A stretch of DNA of 64,000 bases from Prorocentrum cordatum (Eukaryota; Sar; Dinophyceae; Prorocentrales; Prorocentraceae), in the NCBI GenBank assembly GCA_963575745.1, contig CAUYUJ010016359.1:43501-107500 (forward strand). The letters are read 5' to 3'. Shown piece after piece: positions 1-10,217 of the stretch; positions within the stretch are counted from its first letter, which is position 1, and every line of letters begins with the position of its first letter. Under the pieces are notes generated by a model, which was not told where the DNA came from, ran no database searches, and was given only the letters and a program-made list of their open reading frames with translations. The translations under genes and the position numbers were made by a program.

Positions 1-233
1 ATCTCTTCTTGTCCTGGCAGGTCCGGCAGGAGAGCGGTGGGGACCCAGTTGTTTGCTTCTTCGCCGGGGGGTTGTACGCCGGCCTATCGCCGCGTGAGTG
101 CGCTTTCTTCCTTCCTTCCTGTCTCTGCGGCCGGCTTTCTTTTTGTTCCCCCCCGTAGTCAATGGACTCCCAAGTGCCTAGCAAGCATACTCTGCACTGC
201 GGCGATCTCACAGAGCATACACACTGAGTTACT

Positions 234-426
234 GTTGACGAACGGACAACCCGCACCCATACCCATAGGGAGGTCGTTGGGAGGAGGACTGGCTATGGGT
301 ATGGGTGCGGGTTGTCGGACCCTGGGGAACGCTCCTGTTCGAGCGGGGACCCCCATCCGACAACACGCACCCATAGCCCTCTCCGATCCCCCTATGGGTA
401 TGGGTGTGTGTTGTTGGTTCGTCAAC
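234..426 (+). mobile_element. Inverted-repeat element D, copy 1
   Basis: About 190 bp, ends GTTGACGAAC / GTTCGTCAAC, with internal palindromic blocks around CACCCATACCCATAGGG and its complement. A second copy lies in opposite orientation at 9713-9896. No coding capacity. Confidence 0.8.
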
Positions 427-661
427 TGTAGCTGGCCTGTGAGGTTAGCCTGTTCTGCAGACTGGTGTTGGCCTCTACGATCTCAGCTGGCACCGCAACG
501 TTAAGCCTCGGGCTCCCTCTGTGCGCAGAGCAGTTCGCAACGCCCGCTCTGCCTGGACGCGCGCAGCGCTGCGACGGAACGGCTCGTACGCTGGCCAGGT
601 CGTTGGACGATCGAGCCGACGGTTAATTTCACAGCGTTAAGGCTATCGGACCGAGATGACG

Positions 662-683
662 ACTGTGTTGTACCATGTTCTTC
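662..683 (+). repeat. Target-site duplication, left
   Basis: Perfect 22-bp match to 828-849, flanking the SINE-like insert. Confidence 0.85.
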
Positions 684-827
684 GGCACCGCCTGATCCCA
701 GGGCTTCGCCCTCTCCCGGCCGCGTGAGGCCCCGCCTTCTTTCGCCCTTTCTCTGCTAATTCAAGCTGCGCGTCCCGCTTAGCTTTCAGCGGAAGAGGTT
801 CGCTCTCGCCCCGCAGATTAAAAAAAA
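684..827 (+). mobile_element. SINE-like retroposon with A-tail
   Basis: 144-bp insert ending in ATTAAAAAAA, flanked by a perfect 22-bp direct repeat (662-683 and 828-849, starting ACTGTGTTGTACCATG). A-tail plus long target duplications are the mark of LINE-driven retroposition. A weak B-box-like GGTTCGCTCTC lies near the 3' end. The source RNA is not recognised. Confidence 0.8.
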
Positions 828-849
828 ACTGTGTTGTACCATGTTCTTC
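828..849 (+). repeat. Target-site duplication, right
   Basis: Directly follows the A-run of the insert and repeats 662-683 exactly. Confidence 0.85.
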
Positions 850-1689
850 CTCACCCTCGTCGCAGTCTTCGACCTTCCAGAGGGAGCTCAGTTCGAAGTG
901 CCGTAAACATGCAGCATGCACAAGCAGTGCTCACAACGTGAGAACATGGCGGCCAGCCTGAATATTCAGGCCGAGCTACCCGCTGAGTGTCACGTTCCAG
1001 TGAGGTAAGCGCCGCTCGCCGAAGCTGCTGATGTTGAGGCATCGGGGTGTCGGGGGGTAGACAGCCGCGTTTCTAGCAATATCCTCACAAGCCGGGTTGA
1101 GCACCCCTGACATCGATGCAGACCTGCTTCAACGTTGAAGTATATCAATGAGTAAAGTTGCATCGTGGCCACGAGGCCTCGCCCAACCCTTCTGAGGCTT
1201 GCTGGCGGGTCGGCGCTATCCTTGTGACACCTGCGCTCTTAAAGCTTTCTCATTATGTACAATCATATGTCTCGATCGTTCTTTTTAAAATCGCCATGTG
1301 TGCTCCTCGTGTGAATTTAGTCGGCCGATGCCCTCGCGTCCAAAAGGCTCGCGAACGGCTTCAGCCGCGTGCATGTTTTTACACGCTTCGCGCAGGGTCC
1401 GCCGGCCACATTACAAGAATTAGTGCTATATTGGACGATGGATGTGATATGTATATTCCCGAATGGTGTTAGCAAGCGTGGACCTCAAGCAGTAGATTGT
1501 TGCTCTCCTCGATGTGTAATGTATGTAGTGCAGCCCGTGTATGGCGCGATACATCCGTACACAATGGTGTTACTTAGTTTTATATGTTATGCAATATGTG
1601 TACAAGTATGTCGTGCAGGATGTGCGGTGCACCTAATGGTGCAGGATATGAGGTGCAACCCATGAAGTACAAGCCATGTGGTGCATTCT
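850..1689. other. Gene-free sequence
   Basis: About 840 bases, AT-richer from about 1200 on, with only short chance frames. I see no conserved motif. Confidence 0.5.
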
Positions 1690-1930
1690 TAATGTTGCGC
1701 CCTGGGCCGTCTTCGGGCTCTCTTGGCCCGCCGGACGCCTTCGGAAGTCATATTGGGGTTCTTTCTGGGGTGTATTGGGGCCCTCTTGGGGCGCTGCAGG
1801 GCAGTCTTCGAGGTCTCTTGGGCCGCCTTTGGGGCCTCTTTGCCCGTATTGGAGCTCTTTTTGAGGCCGTCTTTGGGCCATCTTGGAGGCCATTGGGGCC
1901 GTTTTCGGCTGTCGGATGCCCGAAACGGCG
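1690..1930 (+). repeat. CTTGGG minisatellite cluster 1
   Basis: Degenerate CTTGGGGCC/TCTTGGAGGCC units ending with the family's core block (CGTTTTCGGCTGTCGGATGC...). Confidence 0.75.
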
Positions 1931-2809
1931 AGGATTCGAACATCATTGACACTTCTCCGAACAATCAACGGTTTTCGCGAATTCGGTCAAATTACTCAAT
2001 ATGCATAATACATTCCTTTCTACTCGGCTTCTGTCCGAGCAGTGTTTCTTTTCTCCCGCATTACGTTCCTTTAACGCATAGCTTTTTGTTTTAAACATAT
2101 ATGTGTATGTGTGTTTGTTGTTTGGGTTTTGACTCGGAGCGTTGTTTGTGTTTCCCTAAGTGGCGCTGCCGCTGCAGCACAGGACCCATGTCAGGATCGA
2201 CGCTTTGCTCCCGTCGCTCAGAATAGCGCCCTCGTCCCAACGCGGGTGGCTTCTTTTGATTCGAGTTGTTTTTCGTCGTCGATGTCGCCCCCTTCGTTCC
2301 CCTCCGCTTTCCCGTGGTCCTCCTGCTCCACCCGCTTCCTCCCCCTACACCTGCTGCTACTGGTCCTCTTCCTCCTCCTTGTCTCCTTCTCCTTCTCCCC
2401 CTCCTGCTCATCGTCATGCTCATCCTCCACCTCCTCCTCATCCTTCAGTGCAAGGTTCGTCCATTTCGGATTGTAAGATATAGCACGGTGGGGTCATTCT
2501 GGTGTCCAGGTCCGCTATGACACCCATCGGCGTGTAGAAACAAGTCAGCGCAATAGGAAGGGATTTGGTGGGAGGGGTCGAATGGCAGATATGGCGCAAG
2601 CGCACCTCGCTTGTCCACTCCGCCCTCTTTCTCTTCGGGGAGGGGGCATGTATCCTCGTCCTCCTCCTCCTTTTCCTCCTCCTCGCCGCGGTCGTGATCT
2701 GCTCGAGATCGGTCCCCGCACTGGCGGTGCTGGTGTCCATCCCGAGCGGCCTTTCATCCTCAGATCGGCTTTGACGGCCCCGGCCGAAAGTTGCGAACAA
2801 AAATCCGAA
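1931..2809. other. Gene-free sequence with a CTC-rich stretch
   Basis: Unremarkable sequence; 2290-2440 is rich in CTC/CCT, which opens several false frames. Confidence 0.5.
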
Positions 2810-2910
2810 CCTCGACGACGACGACGGCGACGACGACGGCGACGACGACGACGGCGGCGGCGGCGGCGGCGACGACGGCGGCGGCGGCGGCGGCGGAGGC
2901 GGCGGCCGAC
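2810..2910. repeat. (GAC/GGC)n triplet array
   Basis: GACGACGGCGGC-type array. The 460-aa stop-free frame that crosses it is poly-Arg. Confidence 0.9.
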
Positions 2911-3009
2911 GTCCCGTAGGGCATACCTTCTCGCACGCCGTCGGTCCCTGCAGGGCGGGCGGGTGTGTGTCGCCCGCGTGGACCTCCCGGCGAGGCCTCT
3001 CCGCCCGCG

Positions 3010-3355
3010 GTTGCGCGCAAGAGTGACTCCTTGCCGGGACGGCTTTGGGCGCGGTGCCCAACAAGGCGGGCCCCGTCGGCACCAGCCTGCTCGCCTGGGA
3101 TACTTCAGAATCGGCGCTGATTCTTGGGCGAAAGCTCTGCTTAATTTGGCTCAATCCCGTGCAATCTGGCGCAATCCAGTTGAAGCCGGCTCAATCCCGG
3201 GCTTCATCCAGACGAGTTTGGCTCAATGGCGCCGCAATCGGGCTCAGCTTCCAGTCGTTCTTATGAAGATCTCCTTGAGATTCGCCCCCCCGCGAACCCG
3301 TGAAGCCGCGCACCAAATGCCCCTCTTGCTGAGGGTCGCTCTTGCGTGTGGCCGA
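3010..3355. mobile_element. Inverted-repeat element J, copy 1
   Basis: Inverted ends of the form GCGCAAGAGTGACTCCTTGC and the complement ending GTCGCTCTTGCGTGTGGCC. The interior holds a degenerate GGCTCAATCC repeat (3140-3245). Same ends as 58434-58606. Confidence 0.55.
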
Positions 3356-3858
3356 CCCGCGCGGGTGCTGCTCGGTGTGCGCCGCGGCTGCCCAAGGCAG
3401 GCGCGGGTGAGGCTCGGAGGGCGGAGAGCCGTGCAGCTGAAAGAAACCGAAGGTGACGCTCCTGACGGAGGGACCCCGCCGATGGGTTCCGGGGCACCCG
3501 CCACGAGAAGGGCTGAGAGGGTGCGCGGGACGAGGGAGAGGAATGCAAGTGAGTGGGCGCGAGGGGGGGGGATGACGTGGAGAAGCAGGGTGGATGAGAA
3601 GAAGGCGCGGCGGCCCGCCGCCAGGCCCCTGCGGTGCTTCGCATGGCCGCGCTCGACGCGCGCTGAGAGGAGGCGCTGCTGGACCTCGAGGCGCAGCGCG
3701 CAGGGCTGCCCTCAGCTGCCTGCGGACGTGACGGTCCGCTGCAGCGTGCTGGGCGCGCAGCGCGCCCTGGCGGCGGCGGGCGCCGACGGCGCCGCGGCCC
3801 GGGAGGGCGGCGCCGACAAACGCGGGCGATACCCCGCCGGCCGAACGCCTTGGCGGCC
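3356..3858. other. GC-rich gene-free sequence
   Basis: Frames are open by composition only; no motif seen. Confidence 0.45.
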
Positions 3859-4022
3859 CAGTGCCGTTTTTAATACATGGTCCGCGTGCAGATCATGTAT
3901 TAAAATGCAGGGATTGAGTATCAAATTCATGCATCAGTATATCCATAGATCAGTCATGGATTAAAAATCCCATGGTTTTTTATATAAAAAACAAAACATC
4001 ACATGTATTTCAAATTGCCCTG
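3859..4022 (+). mobile_element. Inverted-repeat element K, copy 1
   Basis: 164 bp, AT-rich against a GC-rich background. Ends are CAGTGCCGTTTTTAATACATG-like on the left and the complement CATGTATTTCAAATTGCCCTG-like on the right; inside is an ACATG-CATGT hairpin. TA follows the right end. Homologous to 57971-58135. Confidence 0.75.
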
Positions 4023-5149
4023 TAGTGCCGCTGGCGCTGGAGACCGCGGGGCGCCAGAGGCCAGCCGTGCTCAGGCACCTGCGCGGCCAGCCCGATGCCG
4101 CGCGCAGCTGCTCGGCGATGGCCCAGGGGCTGCTGCCGCCGGCCAGCCCCATTGCAGCGCGGTGGAGTGCCGGGTTGAGCACGGCTCTACACCGGGCAGG
4201 AGAGGGAAAAAACACAGACACAATTAATCGTCAATTCCCAGGAAAATATGGGAAAATATGGGAAGTGGGGGGGAAGACAAAAACCCAGAAAATATGGGAA
4301 AATATGGCGAATATTTTTATTTGTGTGTATTTATTTGTGTGTCCTGGGGCCCCTTCAATCGGGCCAGGCCGCGCCAAGTGTGGACGGCATTGGGCGCGGA
4401 GGAGGCGCGGCCGCTGGCTGTGCCGCTGGCCAACCGAATCGGCGCCGTGCGCCCGCGCGGTGCTTTGCTGGAACTGGATTACATTGTGCTGGTTTTCGCG
4501 CGGATGCACAGTGGGGGCGGGGAAAGGGGGCCGAGAGACAACCATTCCGCCCTGCCAGGACCAGGTATGAAGTGAACGGGAAGGAGGAGGAGGAAAAAGA
4601 AGAGGATCAATGAGTATGCCGCACTGGTGTTTGCGCAGTTTGTTCAAAACGGAACTGTCTCAGTTGTCCTTTTCCCCCCCGGCATGTCCAAGGCAAATGC
4701 CCGTCGTCCATTGCCGAAAAGGGTGGTGGGAGGAGGGGAAGGGGAGAACGTCGCGGGAACGCGCCAGACGATGCGATGCGGCTGGGCCGGGCGGGGTTGC
4801 TCCCAGGAGCGGCATGCCAAACGTGATCACAAGAGATTTTTTGCCACTGGAGGAGGTATCCCTGTGTCTTGTCTTGATATGGTTTGTCACGTGTGGCCGT
4901 GTTAGCGGCATCTAGGGCCGCGAGCAGGTGTCTCTGGAGTCCGTGACGCGCCGGCTTTTTGATCGGGCGCTGACTGGAGGGGCCCCGTCTTTTGGGGTAA
5001 GACTCTGGCCCATGGGGCGTTGCCTGGAAATCATGGTGGGTTTATATGCAAAGTTGGGCCACATCGGGTGCGGTCCCCGCCGTTCCGCTTTCAGAATTCT
5101 GCTTCGTCCGAGGGGGATGTCCAACGTTTGTGCAGCTATTGGTTGCGTA
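4023..5149. other. Gene-free sequence
   Basis: Contains a small direct repeat of GGAAAATATGG (about 4240-4310) and otherwise nothing I can assign. Confidence 0.5.
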
Positions 5150-5935
5150 AGGTAATTTCGGGCGTAACCCGATTTTTTCCCGCGGGGTAAACTGACTGAA
5201 CTGAAGTGAGCTGAGATGAACAAGCTGGCCGCACCCGTTACGCGACGGTTTTATTCTCGGCCGCCGAGGGCGTAACTTATGGCGCAACCGATAGGAGACG
5301 ATTTTATTTTCGCCTGCCGAGGGCGCAACCTACGACGCAACCGATAAGAAACGTTTTTTTCCTCGACCGCCGAGGGCGCAACCTGTTGCGCAACCGCTAG
5401 GAGACGGTTCGCATATCGGCCGTCGAGGGAGCAACCTATGGCGCAACCGATACGAAACGGTTTTATTCTCGGCTGCCGATGGCGGAGCCCATGGCGCAAC
5501 CGACAGGAGATGTTTTTTTTTTGTTCGGCCACCGAGGGCGCAACCTACGGCTCAACCGATAGGAGACGTTTTTTTTTCTCGGCCGCCGAGGTCGCAGCCT
5601 ATGGCGCAACCGATAACAGGAGACGATTTTATTCTCGGCCGCCGAGGGCGCAACCTATGGCACAACCGATCGGAGACGGTTTTTTTCGCGGCCGCCGAGG
5701 GCGCAACCTATGGCGCAACGGATAGGAAACGGTCTTGTTCTCGGCCGCCGAGGGCGCAACATACGGCGCAACCGATGGGAAACGATCTTAGTCTCAGCCG
5801 CCGAGGGCGCAATCTATAGCGCAACTTGTAGGAGACGTTTTTTTTCTCGGCCGTTGAGGGCGCAACTTATGGCGCAACGGATAGGAGTCGGCTTTATTCG
5901 CGGCCGCCGACGCGCCATTAGAAGGATGATGAGCA
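5150..5935 (+). repeat. ~52-bp satellite array with its left flank (copy 1)
   Basis: The flank includes GGTAAACTGACTGAACTGAA. It is followed from about 5240 by about 12 units of ~52-55 bp (GGCCGCCGAGGGCGCAACCT-ATGGCGCAACCGATAGGAGA-...TTTTATTCTC). The same satellite and flank recur inverted at 21410-22690. Translations such as MAQPIGDG are repeat artefacts. Confidence 0.9.
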
Positions 5936-6039
5936 GGAGGAGGGAGACCAGTGTAAACCAGAGAGTCATCAACGACGTTGTAACCAAGTCTCCTTCCAAG
6001 CTCCTTGTGCATAAGCCCATATGATACCGGAGAAAACCC

Positions 6040-6240
6040 CAATCAGGGGTATAGGGCTAGGGGGCTATAGGGCCATAGGGCGATTGAGCTATAGGGCTAT
6101 AGAGCTATAGGGCAATGAGGCTAATGGGCTATAGGGCTATAGGGCTATAGGGCTGTAGGACACCCCCGGGCACCCCCAGGCACGCCCGGGCACCCGGGCA
6201 CCCGGGCACCCCCGGGCACTTGGGCACCCGGGCGTGCGGG
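6040..6240. repeat. GGGCTATA microsatellite joined to a CCCGGGCA microsatellite
   Basis: 6040-6160 repeats GGGCTATA; 6160-6240 switches to CCCGGGCA units. Two unrelated simple repeats abut. Confidence 0.88.
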
Positions 6241-6429
6241 GAAAATCCGCGGCAAACCAAACTTAACCAGATGAATCCGCTAGGACCCCTACAGAGGCAA
6301 GCTCTGATTGGGGAACAATGCTTCATTTCCATTGAGGTAAGTGCCTCGTTGGAAGACACCTTTGATGGTCTGAAGCATGCCAAAACACTGTTCTCGGGAT
6401 TTCAACGCCACGGAGCCCCCTGACTGCTG

Positions 6430-6990
6430 CGTCTTGACGATCTGGACTCGTGCCAGAACGCCATCTTTTCGACTTCAACGCCGCGAGTCAACATAATTGT
6501 TGCACCCGCAAATGCCTGAATCTTTCCAACACTGGTACGTTGATCATGGGAATCCGTGAAATTCTTCCAAATGTTAACAACGAATGTGCGCGACGCTGAG
6601 GCGAGAACCACATCTCGAAAAGAAGCCGCCCTCAACCCGTGAATCTCTTACAATTGTTTGAAACGAATGTGCGCGGCGTTAAGGCGAGAGCCACATCTTG
6701 AAAACGACCCGCCCTCAATCCGTGAAACTGTTGTACATGCTGAGAACGGATGCGCGCGGCGCTAAGGCGAGTGCCACATCTTGAAAACGACCCGCCCTCA
6801 ATCCGTGAAGCTCTTGCGAATCTTTAAAACGAATGCGCGCGGCGCGAAGGCGAGAGCCACATGTTGAAAACGACCCGCCCTCAATCCGTGAAATTCTTGC
6901 GAATGTTTCAATCGAATGCGCGCGGGGCGAAGGCGAGAGCCACATTTTGAAAACCACCCGCTCTCCATCTGTGAAGCTGTTGCCACCGTT
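6430..6990 (+). repeat. 83-bp tandem repeat
   Basis: About 6.5 units. GCCCTCAA(T/C)CCGTGAA recurs at 6627, 6711, 6794 and 6877, with a variant at 6960. Units also carry GAACGAATGCGCGCGGCG and CGAGAGCCACATCTTGAAAA. A single related unit occurs near 59490-59560. Confidence 0.88.
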
Positions 6991-6999
6991 CAAGCTTCA

Positions 7000-7390
7000 G
7001 AGTCATAAATGGTGAGGAAGTCTGAGGCGAAACGCCCGGCCCGCCCTAAAATTTGCCTCGGGGTGCGACAGGGAGAAGCTAGGTATAAGGAGAAATAATG
7101 AAGAAACGAGGACGAGGTCCTGGACGAGGCCGACGAGGAGGAGTTGGAGCAGGAGGAAGACGAGGAAGACGAGGATAATGAGGAGGACGAGGAGGAGGAC
7201 GACGACGACGATCAGGATGGGGAGGAGGACGGGGAGGAATATCAATAGTTCGAGGACGAAGTGTGGGCATTCGAATGCGTGCGGGGCTACGCCCGATGTA
7301 TGCTCGCCGTTTGGTTTGGTCTGGCGGTGGGGCCCAAGCGGCGAGTTGTCTTGTGATTTGTTTCCATCTCCTCGCTGGCTCGCGTTGCGC
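7000..7390 (+). repeat. Right part of the satellite composite element (copy 1)
   Basis: Matches the reverse complement of about 21060-21410: GAGGACGAGGTCCTGGACGAGG, a GAG/GAC tract, then GCATTCGAATGCGTGCGGGG and GGGGCCCAAGCGG. In copy 2 this directly adjoins the 52-bp array, whereas here about 1.1 kb intervenes. The start (7000-7080) also resembles 59560-59660. Confidence 0.75.
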
Positions 7391-8009
7391 TGCGAGGACG
7401 CAGTCGGTCCCAGGGAGCCACCCAGACGCAGATCCTAATGAACCAAGACAAGGCTCAACTCTGACAACCACCATTCCCGACCATCGGCAGGCGGAGGGGG
7501 AGAAAGCTGACAAGGATTGATTTGTGATGCTCCTTCCCCTGTCAATGCCCGCCCCTCACCTGCACGTCGACGAATGGAAGGATCGGAGAAGAAGGAGCAG
7601 GAGGAGCAGGAGGAGGAGGACGAGGAGGAGGAGGAGGAGGGGGGGGGAGAGTTACCTTGACAATGAGGGGAACATCGAGAGCATACCGAGGAGGACGGTT
7701 GAGAATGCTTGATTACTTGGCTGCAAATTCCACCCGTCATGCAGCAGGCGACCTTCAGCGTTCCCGCGACTGCCACGTTGCGTTGCTGATACATGGCAGC
7801 CGCCGGCGATACAGGGGGCCTGCGCTGGAGCTGACCTTTTGCGTTTTGCTTGCGCAAGCGAGACACGACCATCAACCTCTACAAAGACGAGATTCTCCTT
7901 GACGGCAGGAGGATATTGCAACCCGCTAGCTTGGCATATTTAATCGCTTCGCTCATTCCGCCGGCCCATACAGTCTCATGTCTGCCGTTTGCCCGAGGGC
8001 CTGGTGTCA
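7391..8009. other. Gene-free sequence with GGA tract
   Basis: Includes a GGA/GAG tract at 7570-7650; no gene signal. Confidence 0.45.
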
Positions 8010-8690
8010 ATGCGGCGCTTTGGGGGTTCCTGGGGCCGCTTGGGGGACTCCTGGGGCGCTCGGGGGGGCATTTGGGGGGCCTCCTGGGGCCGCTTGGGGG
8101 ACTCTTGGGGGCCTCCTGAGGGCCTCGTGGGGGCCTCTTGGGGCCTCTTAGGGGCCTCTTGGGGCCTCGTAGGGGCTTCTTAGGGCCGAGGGCTCGAAAT
8201 GTTGTTTCGTGTTCCCTCTCTGGGGCCCCTTTGGGGGCGTTCTTGGGGCCCTCTTGGACCGTCTTGGAGGCTTCTTGGGCCGTCTTCGAGCCCTCTTGGG
8301 CCATCTTGGGGCCCTCTTGGGGGCCTCTTGGGCCCTCTTGGGGCGATCTTGGGGGCCTCTTGGGCCGTCTTGGGGCGTCGGGAAGCCGAACAGGTGGAAG
8401 CTCCAAAATCTCTCAAAAACCTATGGAAAAACAATGAATTTTGCCTCCGGGGGCCCTCTTGGGAGTGCTCTTGGAGGCCTCCTGGGGCGTCTGGGGGCTA
8501 TCTTGGGCGTCTTGGAGCGATCTTGTGGCATGTCGGACCCCTCGTGTACCATCTTGGGGGCCTCTTGGGGGCCCCTTGGCCTTTCTTGGGGCTCTCGGGG
8601 ACGTCTCGGAGCCCTGTTGGTGCGCTCATGGAGCGCTCCTGGAGCGCTCTGGGGGACTCCTCCCGGGACTCTCTCAGGACCTTGCCGGGG
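8010..8690 (+). repeat. CTTGGG minisatellite cluster 2
   Basis: About 680 bases of CTTGGGGGCCTCTTGGGCCG-like units interrupted at about 8370-8450 by the family's core (GAAGCCGAACAGG...CTCAAAAACCTATGGAAAAA). Confidence 0.85.
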
Positions 8691-8817
8691 TACTTTCCGC
8701 CCGGGGACCCCCAGGGGCCGACCCGCGCGCGCGAACTAGAGAATCGTTAACCAGTTACCGGAGATCTTAGCACGCCTCTGGCCCGTTGGGCCGGCGAATT
8801 TGGCATATTGGAAGCAG

Positions 8818-8961
8818 TGATGGGCCTGTTCTCCACCACCACCACCATAAGTTGGAGGGGGAGGGGGTCCTCCTCCTCCTCCTTTTCTTCGTCCTCCTTA
8901 TCCTCCTCCCCCCTCCAACTTATGGTGGTGGTGGTGGTGGGGGTAGAAGACAGGCCCATCA
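8818..8961. mobile_element. MITE family F, copy 1
   Basis: 144 bp with ~43-bp inverted ends starting TGATGGGCCTGTTCTCCACC and running through a CCACC block to ATAAGTTGGA. AGCAG sits directly outside both ends (5-bp target duplication). The centre is CTC-rich. Homologous to 41324-41492. Confidence 0.9.
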
Positions 8962-9501
8962 AGCAGGAGGCCCGCACGCATGAATGATGCGCAGCCCCAC
9001 CGCTGCCTCCGCCCAAGGTTGCTTGCCCTGGGAATTCTGCACGCAGCCGCGTACACTCGACGGGGAATTGTACCACCACGGCCCGGAGGGTCTTCATCTT
9101 CACCCAGAAGTCATCATTGCCGCGTGGGAAATATCATAGGCGAGCAGCCCGTGGGGCATGCCTGGCCTGAACAGCTCCCTCCTCCCACACTGGCCCAAGC
9201 AACACTCCCACATGGCAATCGTTACGCGGCTCTTCCAAGAACAGCTGCCCAGCGGACGGGCACCGATGCCTTGTAAACAGAGTCGCTGAGATGTGGGACA
9301 TGCCCGGCCACGAGGGCTCTCTCTTCCCACAAGTTTGCCAAACTTGCGAATTCTATTGAACGCCAAAAATACAGCACCCCCGGACTCGAAGCAGGCTACA
9401 AGGCAGGTGGCGCATCCCGAGTGCGCAAGAGCTCGGTAGCCGCCTGGCCTTCGGGAGCAATCCCTGCGCCTCGTCCAGTGTCGATGCAGTGCTCCGCCCG
9501 A
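8962..9501. other. Gene-free sequence
   Basis: Between MITE F and the E/D composite; short chance frames only. Confidence 0.45.
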
Positions 9502-9509
9502 TTTGCGCA

Positions 9510-9712
9510 TTTTTGGGCCGAACGAATCGGGGGGATAGGGAAAGGTGGGGTTACGAAATTTGCTGCATGCAGCTGGTTTCGGCCCCGCCGCCGGGCCCAT
9601 TCCTCGATACATGGGCGGCTCCTGGCGCCAGGAGGCGCCGGGAAGATCAGCCGCGGGAGCTGATTCTCAGACGCCCCCTTTGCTATCCGCCCCCTTTCGC
9701 CCGGCCCGATTT
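9510..9712 (+). mobile_element. Inverted-repeat element E, copy 1
   Basis: About 200 bp, homologous to 61601-61798. Inverted ends are of the form GGGCCGAACGAA-GGGGGG-ATAGGG and the complement ending CCCTTTCGCCCGGCCCGA. The sequence TTTGCGCA flanks the combined E+D block (9502-9509 and 9911-9918), a candidate target duplication. Confidence 0.75.
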
Positions 9713-9896
9713 TGACGAACCAACAACACGCACCCATCCCCATAGGGGGATCGGAGAGGGCTATGGGTGCGTGTTGTCGGATGGGGGTCTCCGCTCGAAC
9801 GGGAGCGTTCCCCAGGGTCCGACAACCCGCACCCATACCCATAGCCAGCCCTCCTCCCAACGACCTCCCTATGGGTATGGGTGTGTGTGTGTGTTG
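9713..9896 (-). mobile_element. Inverted-repeat element D, copy 2, at the end of element E
   Basis: Reverse-oriented copy of the element at 234. It is flanked by the 17-bp direct repeat TTCGCCCGGCCCGATTT (9696-9712 and 9897-9913), which is also the right end of element E. The right end is shortened relative to copy 1 (it stops at TTGTTCG). Confidence 0.75.
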
Positions 9897-9918
9897 TTCG
9901 CCCGGCCCGATTTGCGCA

Positions 9919-10217
9919 CTCGTGCGGCCCAGGCTGGGCCCACTCCCTTGGGAGCGGGCGTCGGGCAGCACGCCGACGGGGCACTCGCCCGCTGTGGCAC
10001 CGTGGCGCCTCGGCCGCCGCAGGCCGGCGAGCGGGAGCAGGCCTGAGCCGCGGTGGTAATTCGAGAGGGAGGGGGAGGATCACGAGGAGGAGGAGGAGGA
10101 CCCAAACAAGAAGGAACGTCAACGGTACGGCGACGGGCGGCCTACACGACACGGAGGAACGGATCCGACACGCCAAAAAGGCGGCAAAACTCGAATCCGA
10201 CCCGCGCCGAGCAGGGC
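9919..10217. other. LINE 3' flank or 3' UTR
   Basis: Lies downstream of the LINE ORF2 stop (TAA at 10220-10218, minus strand). Contains a short GGA tract at 10075-10105. No A-tail or clear boundary. Confidence 0.4.

Noticed and set aside
2582-3964. 460-aa plus-strand open frame
   Set aside because: Mostly poly-Arg from the GAC/GGC array and GC-rich flanks; other phases are equally open and no motif is present.
5240-5915. CRISPR-like array
   Set aside because: Units are contiguous ~52-bp satellite repeats without unique spacers, in a eukaryotic genome.
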